A model generated the notes under the pieces. The model worked only from the letters and a program-made list of their open reading frames with translations. It was not told the DNA's origin and ran no database searches. Both the position numbers and the translations under genes were made by a program. Positions 1-10,711 of a stretch of 64,000 nucleotides of DNA are shown one piece after another. The stretch's first letter is position 1; every line of letters begins with the position of its first letter. The stretch lies in assembly GCF_012641335.1 (NCBI RefSeq), contig NZ_JABAID010000001.1:124001-188000 (forward strand), written 5' to 3'. The DNA comes from Novosphingobium sp. ERN07. GTDB lineage: Bacteria; Pseudomonadota; Alphaproteobacteria; Sphingomonadales; Sphingomonadaceae.

Positions 1-592
1 AATCGACGAGGATCAGCGCCAGCACGCCCCAGATCGCCACGTCATCAAGGCTGGCATAGCGCAGGATGCGCTGGCCCAGCGGTTCGCGGAAAATGCCGAG
101 CTTTTCCATCAGCAGCACGAGGATCGGCAGAGCGGTAACCGCGCAGGCCATGCCGATTCCCAGCACCGCCTGCGGATAGGTGCCGTTCGGCCCGATCCAG
201 CCGGGCGAACGCAACAGCAGCGCAGCGGCAGCAGCCCCGGCCAGCAACGGTGTGAGCAGCGCGCCCGCCGCCGAAATCGCGGTTTCGCGGCGGTTAGCCC
301 AAGCGTCCGATATATCGAGTTCAAGGCCCGCCACGAAAACGAACATCATCACTGCCCACCACGCGATGCCGTTCAGCGATCCTATGACCTGCGAGTTGAA
401 CACAAAAGCGTAGTAATCGGGGAAGGCAGCCCCCAACACGCCGGGGCCGAGCAGAATGCCCCCCACGATCTGCACCACGACCAGCGGCGCCCAATAGTCG
501 GTGCGCAGAAGCCGCCACACCAGATAGGGCACGGCAAGGATGATCGTCAGCGCGATCAGGAAGATTTCCGAGGTGCCCATCGCCTGCGTCAT
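1..592 (-). CDS. CPA2-type sodium/proton antiporter, N-terminal part
   Basis: This is the first 197 codons of an integral membrane cation:proton antiporter; the rest lies beyond the left edge. The translated stretch is a run of hydrophobic segments. It includes VGGILLGPGVLG, MFVFVAGLELD and, near the edge, YASLDDVAIWGVLALILVD, the pattern of the Na+/H+ exchanger domain of the Kef/CPA2 superfamily, which swaps protons for Na+ or K+ across the inner membrane. The start is taken as ATG 592, with an AGG-containing weak ribosome site just upstream; ATG 580 is an in-frame alternative. The ion cannot be told from this part. The family call is fairly sure and the specific substrate is unknown. Confidence 0.75.
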   Translation of the reverse strand, partial: MTQAMGTSEIFLIALTIILAVPYLVWRLLRTDYWAPLVVVQIVGGILLGPGVLGAAFPDYYAFVFNSQVIGSLNGIAWWAVMMFVFVAGLELDISDAWANRRETAISAAGALLTPLLAGAAAAALLLRSPGWIGPNGTYPQAVLGIGMACAVTALPILVLLMEKLGIFREPLGQRILRYASLDDVAIWGVLALILVD

Positions 593-765
593 GCGCACCT
601 GTTTGCCGCGTAGCCGTTGCAGAGGCAAGCGACGGTAAAAAATGGGTTACCGCTTAACCATTCGCACGCTCCGGCATGGTGCGCGGCAAGGGGTTAAGCG
701 TGGATTCCGTTTCTCCTGACAGCTTGGCTGCATGGCGGATGGTTCGCCGGATACGGAGATCTGCG

Positions 766-1038
766 ATGGGCTTTGAGATGCGTGACAGCTTCGTGCGCCG
801 TGAAGAATGCAAGGCGGCGTGGGAAAGCGAAGTGGAGTTTGCCGAAATGGCGCGGGTGCTGAAAGCGCTGGCTGCAGAGCTGGGGCAGGATACCGACGCG
901 GCGCTGGGCGAACTGGCGCATCACGGGCTTGGCGCAGCGCTGGGCGTGCTTGCGGGGCAAGCTGACGTTACGGACGTGGAGGCCGATTATCTTCAGCGGC
1001 GCGCGCAATCACGCCTGGCGGCCAGCCGGTTGCAATAG
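766..1038 (+). CDS. Hypothetical protein, 90 aa
   Basis: A small soluble protein I do not recognise. The frame opens at 676, but ATG 766 is preferred because a GGAG-type ribosome site lies about 8 nt upstream and the earlier part has an unlikely Arg-rich composition. The product is charged, predicted helical (an Ala/Glu/Leu-rich central stretch around residues 25-60), with no signal peptide, membrane segment or Cys motif. It stands alone between the divergent antiporter and the palindromic repeat, so context gives no function. It may be a lineage-specific conserved protein; coding status is moderately supported by codon use and the ribosome site. Confidence 0.5.
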   Translation: MGFEMRDSFVRREECKAAWESEVEFAEMARVLKALAAELGQDTDAALGELAHHGLGAALGVLAGQADVTDVEADYLQRRAQSRLAASRLQ

Positions 1039-1070
1039 GGCCGGTTGGAGTAAGTCTGCCGCCCGACCTT

Positions 1071-1148
1071 CGTCATTCCCGCGCAGGCGGGAATCCGGAT
1101 TGATGTTGCGCTTTGTCGCTCTGGATCCCCGCCTGCGCGGGGATGACG
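1071..1148. repeat. Dispersed-type palindromic repeat element
   Basis: Two 26-base arms (1071-1096 and 1123-1148) are near-perfect inverted copies. They begin CGTCATTCCCGC and end GCGGGGATGACG, separated by a 26-base AT-richer spacer. Elements with these ends are very common between genes of proteobacteria, where they are often mis-translated as peptides rich in PRRRES and LDPRLRGDD. Only one copy is seen here, so its dispersed nature is inferred from general knowledge. In RNA it would fold into a long hairpin and could act as an mRNA 3' stabiliser or terminator for the methionine operon. Confidence 0.75.
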
Positions 1149-1176
1149 AATGGTTTGGGAAGCCACTACCCCCAAC

Positions 1177-1199
1177 CCCCTCCTCTGAAAAGGAAGGGG
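1177..1199 (-). terminator. Weak hairpin downstream of methionine synthase
   Basis: An inverted repeat (CCCCTCCT, loop CTGAAA, AGGAAGGGG, one bulge) lies 11 nt beyond the stop of the methionine synthase gene. No clear T-run follows on the minus strand, so a role as terminator is only possible. Confidence 0.3.
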
Positions 1200-1209
1200 C
1201 TTTTGTCCG

Positions 1210-3846
<2,637 letters not shown>

Positions 3847-3851
3847 GGAAA

Positions 3852-4913
3852 TCAGGCAGCCATTATAAAAGGTTCGAGACCAGCGAGCCGGGTAACGGTT
3901 TCGGGCACGGCCATCCTGCGCGGAGGCAAGGCGGCCACCGCCTGCGCCATCGCGGCGATGTGCGCAGGCGTGGAGCCGCAGCAGCCGCCCAGCACATTTA
4001 CCTGCCCGTGGTCGGCCCATTCCTTGACGAGACCTGCGGTGGTCTTTGGCATTTCGTCATATTCGCCGAGTTCATTGGGCAAGCCGGCGTTGGGATAGAC
4101 CATGATCAGCGTGTCGGCGATTTCGGACAGCGCCTTTACGTGCGGGCGCAACTGGGTGGCACCGAACGAACAGTTGAGGCCAACGGTAAGCGGCTTGGCA
4201 TGGCGGATCGCGTACCAGAACGCCTCGACCGTGTGGCCCGAGAGATTGCGGCCAGACAGGTCGGTCAGCGTCATCGACATCATGATCGGGATTTCGCGCC
4301 CCAGCGCCTTCTCGACCTTCCGGACCGACATGACGCCGGCCTTGGCGTTCAGGGTATCGAACACCGTCTCGATCAGGATGAAGTCGGCGCCGCCTTCGAC
4401 CAGCGCATGAACCTGCTCGGCATAGACATCGACGAGGTGGTCCCAGTCGATCTCGCGGAAGCCGGGATCGTTGACGTCCGGCGAAAGCGAGAGGGTCTTG
4501 TTGGTCGGGCCGATCGCGCCTGCCACGAAGCGGGGGCGGCCATCCTTGGCGGTGAATTCATCCGCCACGCGGCGGGCGAGCTTTGCCGATTCCACGTTGA
4601 TTTCGCGCACCAGATGCTCGGCGGCGTAATCGGCCTGGCTGATACGGTTGGCGCTGAAGGTGTTGGTTTCGGCGATATCGGCACCGGCGGTGAAGTAGGC
4701 GCGGTGGATCGATTCAGGCACTTCCGGCTTGGTCAGCGCGAGGATGTCGTTGTTGCCCTTCTGGTCCTTGGCCAGACCCAGCGTCCCGGCATAGTCCGCT
4801 TCGGAAAGCTTGAAGTTCTGGATCTCGGTTCCGAATGCGCCATCGGTGATGAGAATGCGCTGCCTGGCCTGTTCAAGGAAGGCGATGCGGGCAGTGGAAG
4901 GGGTAAGGCTCAC
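3852..4913 (-). CDS. metH: Methionine synthase, homocysteine-binding subunit
   Basis: A 353-aa homocysteine S-methyltransferase barrel equal to the N-terminal module of full-length MetH. The zinc-binding cysteines are visible as LNCSFGA (Cys248) and GGCCGST (Cys311, Cys312). TDGAFGTE at 23-30 is the usual substrate-loop start. The start is GTG 4913, whose GTGA overlaps the metF stop, indicating translational coupling. It ends 5 nt before the cobalamin subunit. Split methionine synthase encoded by adjacent genes is a known arrangement in sphingomonads and some other alphaproteobacteria. The symbol metH is used for both parts for want of a standard one. Confidence 0.93.
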   Translation of the reverse strand: MSLTPSTARIAFLEQARQRILITDGAFGTEIQNFKLSEADYAGTLGLAKDQKGNNDILALTKPEVPESIHRAYFTAGADIAETNTFSANRISQADYAAEHLVREINVESAKLARRVADEFTAKDGRPRFVAGAIGPTNKTLSLSPDVNDPGFREIDWDHLVDVYAEQVHALVEGGADFILIETVFDTLNAKAGVMSVRKVEKALGREIPIMMSMTLTDLSGRNLSGHTVEAFWYAIRHAKPLTVGLNCSFGATQLRPHVKALSEIADTLIMVYPNAGLPNELGEYDEMPKTTAGLVKEWADHGQVNVLGGCCGSTPAHIAAMAQAVAALPPRRMAVPETVTRLAGLEPFIMAA

Positions 4914-5851
4914 GCGGCTTTCTCCAGCGCCGGAGCCTTGGGGCGAAGGCCAAGCAGGTGGCAGATCGCATAGGAGAGTTCGGCGCGGTTGAGGGTGTAG
5001 AAGTGGAAATCGCGCACGCCGCCAGCGTAGAGGCGGCGGCAGAATTCGGCGGCGATGGTAGCGGCGACCAACTGGCGCGAGGCGGGATGCGTATCCAGCC
5101 CTTCGAACAGGCCGTCCATCCATGCCGGGATCGCGGCACCGCAGGCGGCAGCGAACTTGCGGGTTTGGGCAACGTTCGAGACGGGCAGGATGCCGGGGAG
5201 GACCGGCGCATCGATGCCCGCAGCGGCCAGCTTGTCGCGGAAGCGGAAGAAGGTTTCGGGTTCGAAGAAGAACTGGCTGATGGCGCGGGTGGCCCCGGCA
5301 TCAAGCTTGCGCTTCAGGTTGTCGATATCGGCGGTGACGCTGGGCGAATCGGGGTGCGATTCAGGGTAGGCGGCGACCGAGATTTCGAAGGGGGCGATTT
5401 CCTTTAGGCCTGCGACCAGTTCAGCAGCGTTGGCGTAGCCTTCAGGATGTGGGGTGAAGGGAACGCCGGGTGCGCCCATGTCTCCGCGTAGCGCGACGAT
5501 GTGGCGCACGCCCGCTTCCCAGTAGCTTTCAGCCACTTCGCGAATTTCGGCCTTGGTGGCATCGACGCAGGTCAGGTGTGCGGCGGCGGGAAGCTTGGCG
5601 TCCTTGATGATGCGCGCGACGGTGCCGTGGGTGCGATCGCGGGTGGAGCCGCCCGCGCCATAGGTGACCGAGACGAACTTGGGCTGCAGCGGAGCCAGCG
5701 TTTCCACCACGTCCCACAGTTGCGCCATCAGCGCGTCTGTTTTGGGCGGGAAGAATTCGAACGACACAGCGATGTCGCCCGGCAGCCCTGCGAAGAGCGG
5801 GGTGTCGAGCGCGGTGCGGGCTTCGCGGAGTTGGTCGTAGCTGGCGTTCAT
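4910..5851 (-). CDS. metF: Methylenetetrahydrofolate reductase
   Basis: A 313-aa flavoprotein that reduces 5,10-methylene-THF to 5-methyl-THF, the methyl donor used by the two methionine synthase subunits downstream. Family signatures include the N-terminal SFEFFPPKT, the folate/FAD region FVSVTYGAGGST, HLTCVD, LRGD and SQFFFE. The length is normal for bacterial MetF. ATG 5851 overlaps the TGA of the upstream regulator gene by 4 nt (ATGA) and its own stop overlaps the next GTG, so the regulator, metF and both methionine synthase genes read as one coupled operon. Confidence 0.97.
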   Translation of the reverse strand: MNASYDQLREARTALDTPLFAGLPGDIAVSFEFFPPKTDALMAQLWDVVETLAPLQPKFVSVTYGAGGSTRDRTHGTVARIIKDAKLPAAAHLTCVDATKAEIREVAESYWEAGVRHIVALRGDMGAPGVPFTPHPEGYANAAELVAGLKEIAPFEISVAAYPESHPDSPSVTADIDNLKRKLDAGATRAISQFFFEPETFFRFRDKLAAAGIDAPVLPGILPVSNVAQTRKFAAACGAAIPAWMDGLFEGLDTHPASRQLVAATIAAEFCRRLYAGGVRDFHFYTLNRAELSYAICHLLGLRPKAPALEKAA

Positions 5852-6867
5852 GGGGCTTTCCGGCTTTGCCGTGGTTCGAGTTGCGTAACGCTGTCTTCCC
5901 GGCGGGTGCCGGTCCACAGCTTGACGACGAGTTCGTGGCCCGCCAGCGCACGCGTTTCGTGCGGGGCGAAACCGGCATCGCCCAGCATCGCCTCGATCTG
6001 GGCATCGGAAAAGCCGAGGCGGGCGTGGGCGTGGCTCTGGCGCAGGTCTTCCCGATCGTGCGCGGCAAAATCGACGATGGCGATGCGGCCACCCGGCGCG
6101 GTGACGCGCGCGGCGCCTGCGAGCACGGCTTCGGGCGCCTGCGCGTAGTGCAGAACCTGGTGGAACAGCACGGTATCGAAGCTGCGCGCGGAAAACGGCA
6201 GTTGGGCGAAATCGCCCTGCACCAGTTCTACGCTGTCGGCCCGCAAGTGCTGCAGGCGGGCGCGGGCAATGCGTAGCATGTCGGGACTTTTGTCGAACGC
6301 GACGACATGCCCGGCGTGGGGTGCCAGCAGTTCGGCAATGCGGCCCGTGCCGGTGCCGACATCGAGAAGGCGACCAAGCCCGGCATCGCCAGCAAGGCGA
6401 AGCAGCATATCGGTAAGCGCGGATTCGACCGGACCATCGGCAATGTGCAGCGAGCGCAACTCGTCCCACTCTTCGGCGTGGCGCGCGAACCATTCGAGCG
6501 CGTGGGATTCGCGCGAGGACCGGATTGCATCGAGGTGCTGACGATCTTCGGCGCAGCGGCGGGCGAAAGCGGCGTCCTGCTGCTCTGCCACATCAAGCAG
6601 GCGTGCGATGGCGGCGATCAGCGGGCTTTCGGCGTTTTCGGCAAGGCCGCTGCGCAGGAACACCCACGCCCCTTCCTTGCGCCGTTCCGCAAGGCCCGAA
6701 TCGCACAGGATCTTGATATGGCGCGAGACGCGCGGCTGACTTTGCCCCAGCACTTGCGCGACTTCACCCACCGCCAGTTCCATGCTGGCGAGCAAGCGCA
6801 GAATGCGCAGGCGCGTGGGATCATCAAGCGCGCGAATGGCGTCGTGGATGGCCATGAGGAAAGGCAT
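5848..6867 (-). CDS. sahR: ArsR-family regulator fused to SAM methyltransferase (SahR-like)
   Basis: A 339-aa two-domain protein. Residues about 5-90 form an ArsR-type winged helix (LRILRLLASMELAVGEVAQVLGQSQPRVSRHIKIL). Residues about 145-320 form a class I methyltransferase with motif I LLDVGTGTGRIAELL. Established comparative genomics links this architecture, next to metF/metH, to SahR, a repressor of the methionine/S-adenosylhomocysteine cycle; here the assignment rests on architecture and position. Start ATG 6867 has AAAGG upstream; ATG 6855 is an alternative without a ribosome site. Two operator-like palindromes sit at and just upstream of the start, suggesting autoregulation of the whole operon. 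Confidence 0.88.
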   Translation of the reverse strand: MPFLMAIHDAIRALDDPTRLRILRLLASMELAVGEVAQVLGQSQPRVSRHIKILCDSGLAERRKEGAWVFLRSGLAENAESPLIAAIARLLDVAEQQDAAFARRCAEDRQHLDAIRSSRESHALEWFARHAEEWDELRSLHIADGPVESALTDMLLRLAGDAGLGRLLDVGTGTGRIAELLAPHAGHVVAFDKSPDMLRIARARLQHLRADSVELVQGDFAQLPFSARSFDTVLFHQVLHYAQAPEAVLAGAARVTAPGGRIAIVDFAAHDREDLRQSHAHARLGFSDAQIEAMLGDAGFAPHETRALAGHELVVKLWTGTRREDSVTQLEPRQSRKAP

Positions 6868-6884
6868 ATAAAGAAACCTTTATA
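6867..6884. promoter_or_regulatory. Operator-like palindrome 1 at regulator start
   Basis: TATAAAG, spacer AAAC, CTTTATA: perfect 7-bp arms overlapping the ribosome site and start codon of the ArsR-methyltransferase gene. AT-rich interrupted palindromes of this size are typical ArsR-family operators. Binding by the adjacent gene product is inferred. Confidence 0.7.
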
Positions 6885-6894
6885 CGTGTCAACG

Positions 6895-6916
6895 GATATA
6901 AGGATGTCTTTATATC
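6895..6916. promoter_or_regulatory. Operator-like palindrome 2 upstream of regulator
   Basis: GATATAAGG, spacer ATGT, CTTTATATC: 8 of 9 arm bases pair. The core ATATAA/TTTATA is shared with the palindrome at 6867-6884, and the two are spaced about 28 bp centre to centre. Two matching sites in front of one operon support a true operator pair. Confidence 0.7.
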
Positions 6917-7117
6917 AACTGTTAGCAACACATACTATATGCAGGGTACAATCGCCTTGGGCGGCAGGTTGCAATTGCCTTGGGCCAAGCGCCCCGATAG
7001 AACGACCGCCACTGACCGGCAATGCGTGCTTTGCGCCATGATGTGTCCGGTTTGCCTGCCAGTGTCGCAGGTCTACGCCTGATCAGCCCTTAACCGGGCT
7101 TCATGAGAGGTAATACG

Positions 7118-7420
7118 ATGAAGAAGTACCCAAGCCTCGCGATCGTCGCAGCCGCTGCCCTTGCGCTTTCGGCCTGCGGCAAATCGGACGATGCTTCCGA
7201 AGCTGCCGAGGAAGATACCGTGGAAATGCCGGCCGACGAACTGCCCGCGATGGAGCCTTCAGCGGCTGCCCCTGCACCGGCACCTGAAGTCGATGCTTCT
7301 GCCGCAGCAGACACCGAAGCCGATGCCGCCCGCGATGCGGCCAACAATGCCGCCGCCGTTGCTGCCGCAGCACAGGCCGCCGCCGCTGAGGGCGACGAAG
7401 CCCCGACCCCGGCCCAGTAA
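7118..7420 (+). CDS. Small Ala-rich lipoprotein, 100 aa
   Basis: A lipoprotein with an N-terminal signal (MKKYPSLAIVAAAALALSAC; lipobox LSAC, lipidated Cys20) and an acidic, Ala/Pro/Glu-rich mature part with no recognisable domain. ATG 7118 has GAGAGG about 7 nt upstream. The low-complexity mature part (AAADTEADAARDAANNAAA-like) suggests an unstructured or helical tether in the envelope. The next gene, 15 nt downstream, encodes another small lipoprotein, so the two may be co-transcribed. Function unknown. Confidence 0.7.
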   Translation: MKKYPSLAIVAAAALALSACGKSDDASEAAEEDTVEMPADELPAMEPSAAAPAPAPEVDASAAADTEADAARDAANNAAAVAAAAQAAAAEGDEAPTPAQ

Positions 7421-7435
7421 GCCAGAGCAACGCCC

Positions 7436-7651
7436 ATGCCCGCCGGAACAGCTTTACGCACCGCGCTTGTCGCCGCGCTGCTGGCCGTTCTGGCGGGTTG
7501 CGGTTCTGCGGAAGAAAAGCCCGGCGGGGTTACCCGCGACGAGGCTGAGGCGCTGGATGCCGCCGCCGAAATGCTCGACAAGCGCGAATTGCCAGACCTG
7601 CCCGAAGCGACGGTTCCGGCTCAGGATGCGCCAGCGCCTGCGGCCTCCTGA
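7436..7651 (+). CDS. Small lipoprotein, 71 aa
   Basis: A short lipoprotein: hydrophobic signal and lipobox LAGC (Cys22), then a charged mature part with an alternating Glu/Ala/Leu helix and a Pro/Ala-rich end. It lies 15 nt after another lipoprotein gene on the same strand. Its 3' end overlaps the convergent ribbon-helix-helix gene by 31 nt, which is real in both frames judging by their motifs. No domain recognised. Confidence 0.6.
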   Translation: MPAGTALRTALVAALLAVLAGCGSAEEKPGGVTRDEAEALDAAAEMLDKRELPDLPEATVPAQDAPAPAAS

Positions 7652-7890
7652 TCTGGTTCGGCCAAGAGCCGAGTTACCAGCCAGATTCGCACTGCGCCAG
7701 CCAGCCCCGGCGGCGTCTTGCTGACGATGCGGTCCGCATCGATCTGCGCCACCAGCGCATTGACCGGAACGCCTTCTGCCACCGCCGCGTCCCGCAACAT
7801 ATCCCAGAACAATGGTTCGAGGCTGATCGAAGTCTTGTGCCCGGCGATCTCTACCGAGCGCTTGACCGGAGGGTGATAAGGCGGGGTCAT
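7621..7890 (-). CDS. Ribbon-helix-helix domain protein (RHH_4 type)
   Basis: An 89-aa protein whose first 75 residues match the RHH_4 family. KRSVEIAGHKTSISLEPLFW is the ribbon and first helix, VPVNALVAQID the second helix, and GAVRIWLV the end of the domain. Members are common in alphaproteobacteria, are presumed DNA-binding dimers and are mostly uncharacterised. ATG 7890 is the first start in frame. It is convergent with the lipoprotein gene. The C-terminal 15 residues are Ala/Gly-rich and probably disordered. Target genes are unknown. Confidence 0.8.
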   Translation of the reverse strand: MTPPYHPPVKRSVEIAGHKTSISLEPLFWDMLRDAAVAEGVPVNALVAQIDADRIVSKTPPGLAGAVRIWLVTRLLAEPDQEAAGAGAS

Positions 7891-7969
7891 TCCGGCAGGT
7901 TAGCACGAATTGCTGACTTTAGGCTTAGCGATGCAAACAGTGTGTAAGCCCTCTGGCGAGGGCAAAGCC

Positions 7970-7995
7970 GCCGCCTCTACGTCAGACGAGGCGGC
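7970..7995 (-). terminator. GC-rich hairpin downstream of phaB
   Basis: GCCGCCTC and GAGGCGGC pair over 8 bp across a 10-nt loop, in the gap after the acetoacetyl-CoA reductase stop. There is no T-run, so it is a weak terminator candidate. Confidence 0.3.
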
Positions 7996-8064
7996 CGTGC
8001 CTGCGGCACCGGTCGATAACTTGGCGTCCGCTGCGCGAACACCTACGCTATCGACCTCGGCCCG

Positions 8065-8787
8065 TCAGTACATATGCTGGCCGCCGTTGAGCGACATGGT
8101 GGAGCCGGTGACGAAAGCGCCTTCGTCAGCGGTGAGAAACGCCACGCCCCGCGCGATTTCTTCAGCATGGCCAAGGCGACCAACCGGGATCTTGGCGACG
8201 ATCTTTTCCAGCACTGGCGCGGGCACGGCGGCAACCATATCGGTATCGATGTAGCCCGGCGCGATAGCGTTCACGGTCACACCATATTTTGCGCCTTCTT
8301 GCGCCAACGCCTTGGTAAAGCCGTGGATGCCCGATTTGGCAGCGGCATAGTTGACCTGACCGTACTGGCCCGACTGGCCGTTGACCGAGCCGATGTTGAC
8401 GATGCGGCCCCAGCCGCGTTCGCGCATACCGGGGAACGTGGCCTTGGCCATGTTGAAGCACCCGCCAAGGTTGATGCGCATCACTTCGTTCCAGTCATCG
8501 AAGCTCATCTTGTGCAGCACGCCATCGCGCGTGATGCCCGCATTGTTCACGACGATATCGATATCGCCCACTTCCGCCGCGATGCGCGCGCAGCCATCCA
8601 GCGTTGCCTGATGATCGCCCACATCGAAGCGATAGGCGGGGATGCCCGTTTCTGCGGTAAAGGCCCGCGCCTTATCATCATTTCCGGCATAGTTGGCGAC
8701 CACGGAGCGCCCCTGCGCCTTGAGCGCCAGACAGATTGCCTGACCGATTCCGCGCGTACCACCCGTAACCACTGCAACTCGCGACAT
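8065..8787 (-). CDS. phaB: Acetoacetyl-CoA reductase
   Basis: A 240-aa short-chain dehydrogenase that reduces acetoacetyl-CoA to (R)-3-hydroxybutyryl-CoA with NADPH, the second step of polyhydroxybutyrate synthesis. It shows the TGGTRGIG cofactor loop (8-15), NNAG (81-84) and the catalytic triad Ser134, Tyr147, Lys151. The stretch NIGSVNGQSGQYGQVNY is characteristic of PhaB rather than FabG. ATG 8787 is preceded by GGGAGG at good spacing. The gene stands alone; phaA and phaC are not in the window. PhaR-like palindromes lie 75-110 bp upstream. FabG remains the main alternative but is less likely. Confidence 0.88.
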   Translation of the reverse strand: MSRVAVVTGGTRGIGQAICLALKAQGRSVVANYAGNDDKARAFTAETGIPAYRFDVGDHQATLDGCARIAAEVGDIDIVVNNAGITRDGVLHKMSFDDWNEVMRINLGGCFNMAKATFPGMRERGWGRIVNIGSVNGQSGQYGQVNYAAAKSGIHGFTKALAQEGAKYGVTVNAIAPGYIDTDMVAAVPAPVLEKIVAKIPVGRLGHAEEIARGVAFLTADEGAFVTGSTMSLNGGQHMY

Positions 8788-8863
8788 TAGTAACCTCCCA
8801 ATATCCCTCTCGGACCTACGGTAGGTGCATGACGGAGATGCGACAAGTTGCCAAATACGTAAT

Positions 8864-8879
8864 TGCTGCAGGTGCAGCA
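8864..8879. promoter_or_regulatory. PhaR-like operator palindrome
   Basis: TGCTGC-AGGT-GCAGCA is a perfect interrupted palindrome containing CTGC-N4-GCAG. The published recognition core of the PHB-responsive repressor PhaR in alphaproteobacteria is CTGC-N3/4-GCAG. Its position upstream of phaB fits; the repressor gene itself is not in this window. Confidence 0.65.
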
Positions 8880-8884
8880 TCGAA

Positions 8885-8898
8885 TTGCTGCAAAGCAA
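8885..8898. promoter_or_regulatory. Second PhaR-like half-matching palindrome
   Basis: TTGCT-GCAA-AGCAA has perfect 5-bp arms and contains CTGC-AAA-GCA, one base off the PhaR core. It lies about 20 bp from the first site, on the same helical face. Confidence 0.5.
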
Positions 8899-8984
8899 CC
8901 AACAGCAACAAAGTGTAATATTGATAATAGTTGCGCAGACAAAAGTAACTGACGAAACCAGTTCTTCGTCAGTTCAGTGGCACA

Positions 8985-9794
8985 TCAGAAGCGGAACTGG
9001 GTTCCGACGTAGACGGCCTGATTGTCCTGCTTGCCATCTGTGAGCGGCAGCAGGCGATCACGTTCCGGCGAATAGCGCACGCCGGCAGTTACGTTGAGAT
9101 TGCGCGTCAGGCGGTAGCTGCCGCCAAGATCGACCTGATAATCCCCCTGTCCTTCAAGCGTGCGCGGCGCGCGGCCTGCCTGATCGCGACCTTCTGCCTC
9201 GATCCGGGGCGCAAAGCGGCTGGGCTTTGATGCAGGGGTGGAAGATTTGAACTTTGCCAGATCAGGCATTTCGATCCGCTGCACATCGCTAAGCGGCGAA
9301 AGCGCAGCGACATTCCCTGGTGCGGCGAAGCTGGCGTAACCGCGCGCAAGGCCAAGATTGAACGCGACCGGTGCGATGCGGACAGCCGAGGCGCCCGCAG
9401 GAGCGGCGCCATCGGCCAAAGTCTTGCGAACGGAGAAAGCCTGCGCACTCAACGAATCGACACGCACGGCGACGGTGACCGAACGATTCGGACGGCCATC
9501 GGTGCCAGCAGGCGTGAAGCGGAACAACTTACCGCTCTTCAAAGCGCGGACTGTGATCTGCGAAGCGAGGCGCTCATCCACCGACGCCGGTGTGAACGAA
9601 CCGATGCCACCGCGCGCTGCGAGACTCACCGGAGCGGCATCGAAACCACTGGAAAAAGCAGAAGTTACGGTCGGTGCGACGAACATGGCGGCACCAACGG
9701 CACCGCCGAGAATCAGCGACGTGCGCACGCCAGACGAGCGCAGGCGGCGGCGCAGTGCGCCCATTCCCGCTGATTTGCTGCCCCATCCGAACAT
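8985..9794 (-). CDS. Hypothetical envelope protein with outer-membrane-type C-terminus
   Basis: A 269-aa protein with a basic N-terminus, one hydrophobic segment (TSLILGGAVGAAMFVAPTV, about 25-43) that can act as signal peptide or anchor, a middle part rich in small residues, and a C-terminal alternating pattern (YQVDLGGSYRLTRNLNVTAGVRYS) ending in YVGTQFRF. A terminal aromatic residue and amphipathic strands are typical of outer-membrane beta-barrels, but 60-80 residues of strand is too little for a full barrel. No named family is recognised; it looks like a conserved sphingomonad hypothetical. It is transcribed alone. ATG 9794 is chosen as first start; Met11 is possible. Confidence 0.7.
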   Translation of the reverse strand: MFGWGSKSAGMGALRRRLRSSGVRTSLILGGAVGAAMFVAPTVTSAFSSGFDAAPVSLAARGGIGSFTPASVDERLASQITVRALKSGKLFRFTPAGTDGRPNRSVTVAVRVDSLSAQAFSVRKTLADGAAPAGASAVRIAPVAFNLGLARGYASFAAPGNVAALSPLSDVQRIEMPDLAKFKSSTPASKPSRFAPRIEAEGRDQAGRAPRTLEGQGDYQVDLGGSYRLTRNLNVTAGVRYSPERDRLLPLTDGKQDNQAVYVGTQFRF

Positions 9795-10209
9795 TGCAAA
9801 AACGCCTTATCCCCACTTCGGGCGGTTCATGCAGAACCTGCTGCCGCCCTGTCCTCCGTTATAACGCCTGCAAGATTGCCTTTGAGCGAATCCGGTGCAA
9901 GCGCTTTTCCGACACCCTTCAATACGGATGAAGCCCGAAAGTTTCCAGTAGCCTAGGGGCAATTGTCATCGCTGACAGACTCAATCCTTCGAAGGTGTGG
10001 CGCAATGTCCACAGGTGGGAGCAAAGTTCAGCGAACGTTCACCCGTTGGTCAGCCATTAAGCCGCCATGTTCATCCCGCTTGCCGCATGGCGCGCGGCGG
10101 TGATAGAGGCTCAAATCGAAGACGCGCGCTGACACGGCGCGTTCACATGCGCGCAAACCTGCGGCGCTGCCCAAAACAGGGTGGACCGCAAGCCAAGGAT
10201 CGTTTCGTA
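9795..10209. other. Intergenic region, divergent promoters expected
   Basis: About 415 bp between the minus-strand envelope gene and the plus-strand DUF3576 gene. Open frames cross it (for example from 9997), but they have poor codon quality and no ribosome site. I see no clear hairpin, RNA gene or repeat. Confidence 0.5.
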
Positions 10210-10674
10210 GTGATCAAGACCGCCAACGCCCGTAGCAATACCCGCAAGCTTATCGTTCGCGGCATCATGATCGGGACTATGGCCGTCCTCGTAACGGCCT
10301 GCGGCAAGAAGGAGCGCCCCAAGGCCGACCTCGCCGCCAGCCAGGTGACGACGATCGGCGTCAATTCCTATCTCTGGCGCGCCAGCCTTGATGCGCTGTC
10401 GTTCATGCCCCTGCTCCAGACCGACAGCAACGGCGGCGTGATCGTGACCGATTGGTACGCGAACCCCAAGAACCCCGGCGAACGCGTGAAAGTGACGGTT
10501 TCGATCGTCGATCAGGATCTGCGCGCCGATGCGCTGCGCGTTGCCGCAAGCCGTCAGGTTTCGCAGGGTGGGCAGTGGGTGGATGCGCCGGTGCAAGCCG
10601 CCACCGTGCAGAAGCTCGAAGATATCATCCTGACCAAGGCGCGCGATCTGCGCCGTGCCGCTATCGCAGGCTGA
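10210..10674 (+). CDS. DUF3576 family lipoprotein
   Basis: A 154-aa predicted lipoprotein. GTG 10210 is chosen because AGGAT lies about 10 nt upstream and it yields a classic signal: basic n-region (TRKLIVR), hydrophobic core IMIGTMAVL and lipobox VTAC. The mature part (GVNSYLWRASLDALSFMPL, then VTDWYANPKNPGERVKVTV, then LEDIILTKARDLRRA) matches DUF3576, a conserved alphaproteobacterial periplasmic family of unknown function. The frame is open from 9997, but that extension has no features. It lies 37 nt upstream of leuS and may share its transcript. Confidence 0.85.
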   Translation: MIKTANARSNTRKLIVRGIMIGTMAVLVTACGKKERPKADLAASQVTTIGVNSYLWRASLDALSFMPLLQTDSNGGVIVTDWYANPKNPGERVKVTVSIVDQDLRADALRVAASRQVSQGGQWVDAPVQAATVQKLEDIILTKARDLRRAAIAG

Positions 10675-10711
10675 ACTTGCGCGAGCCATGCGCGCTGCCT
10701 AGAGAGCGCGC

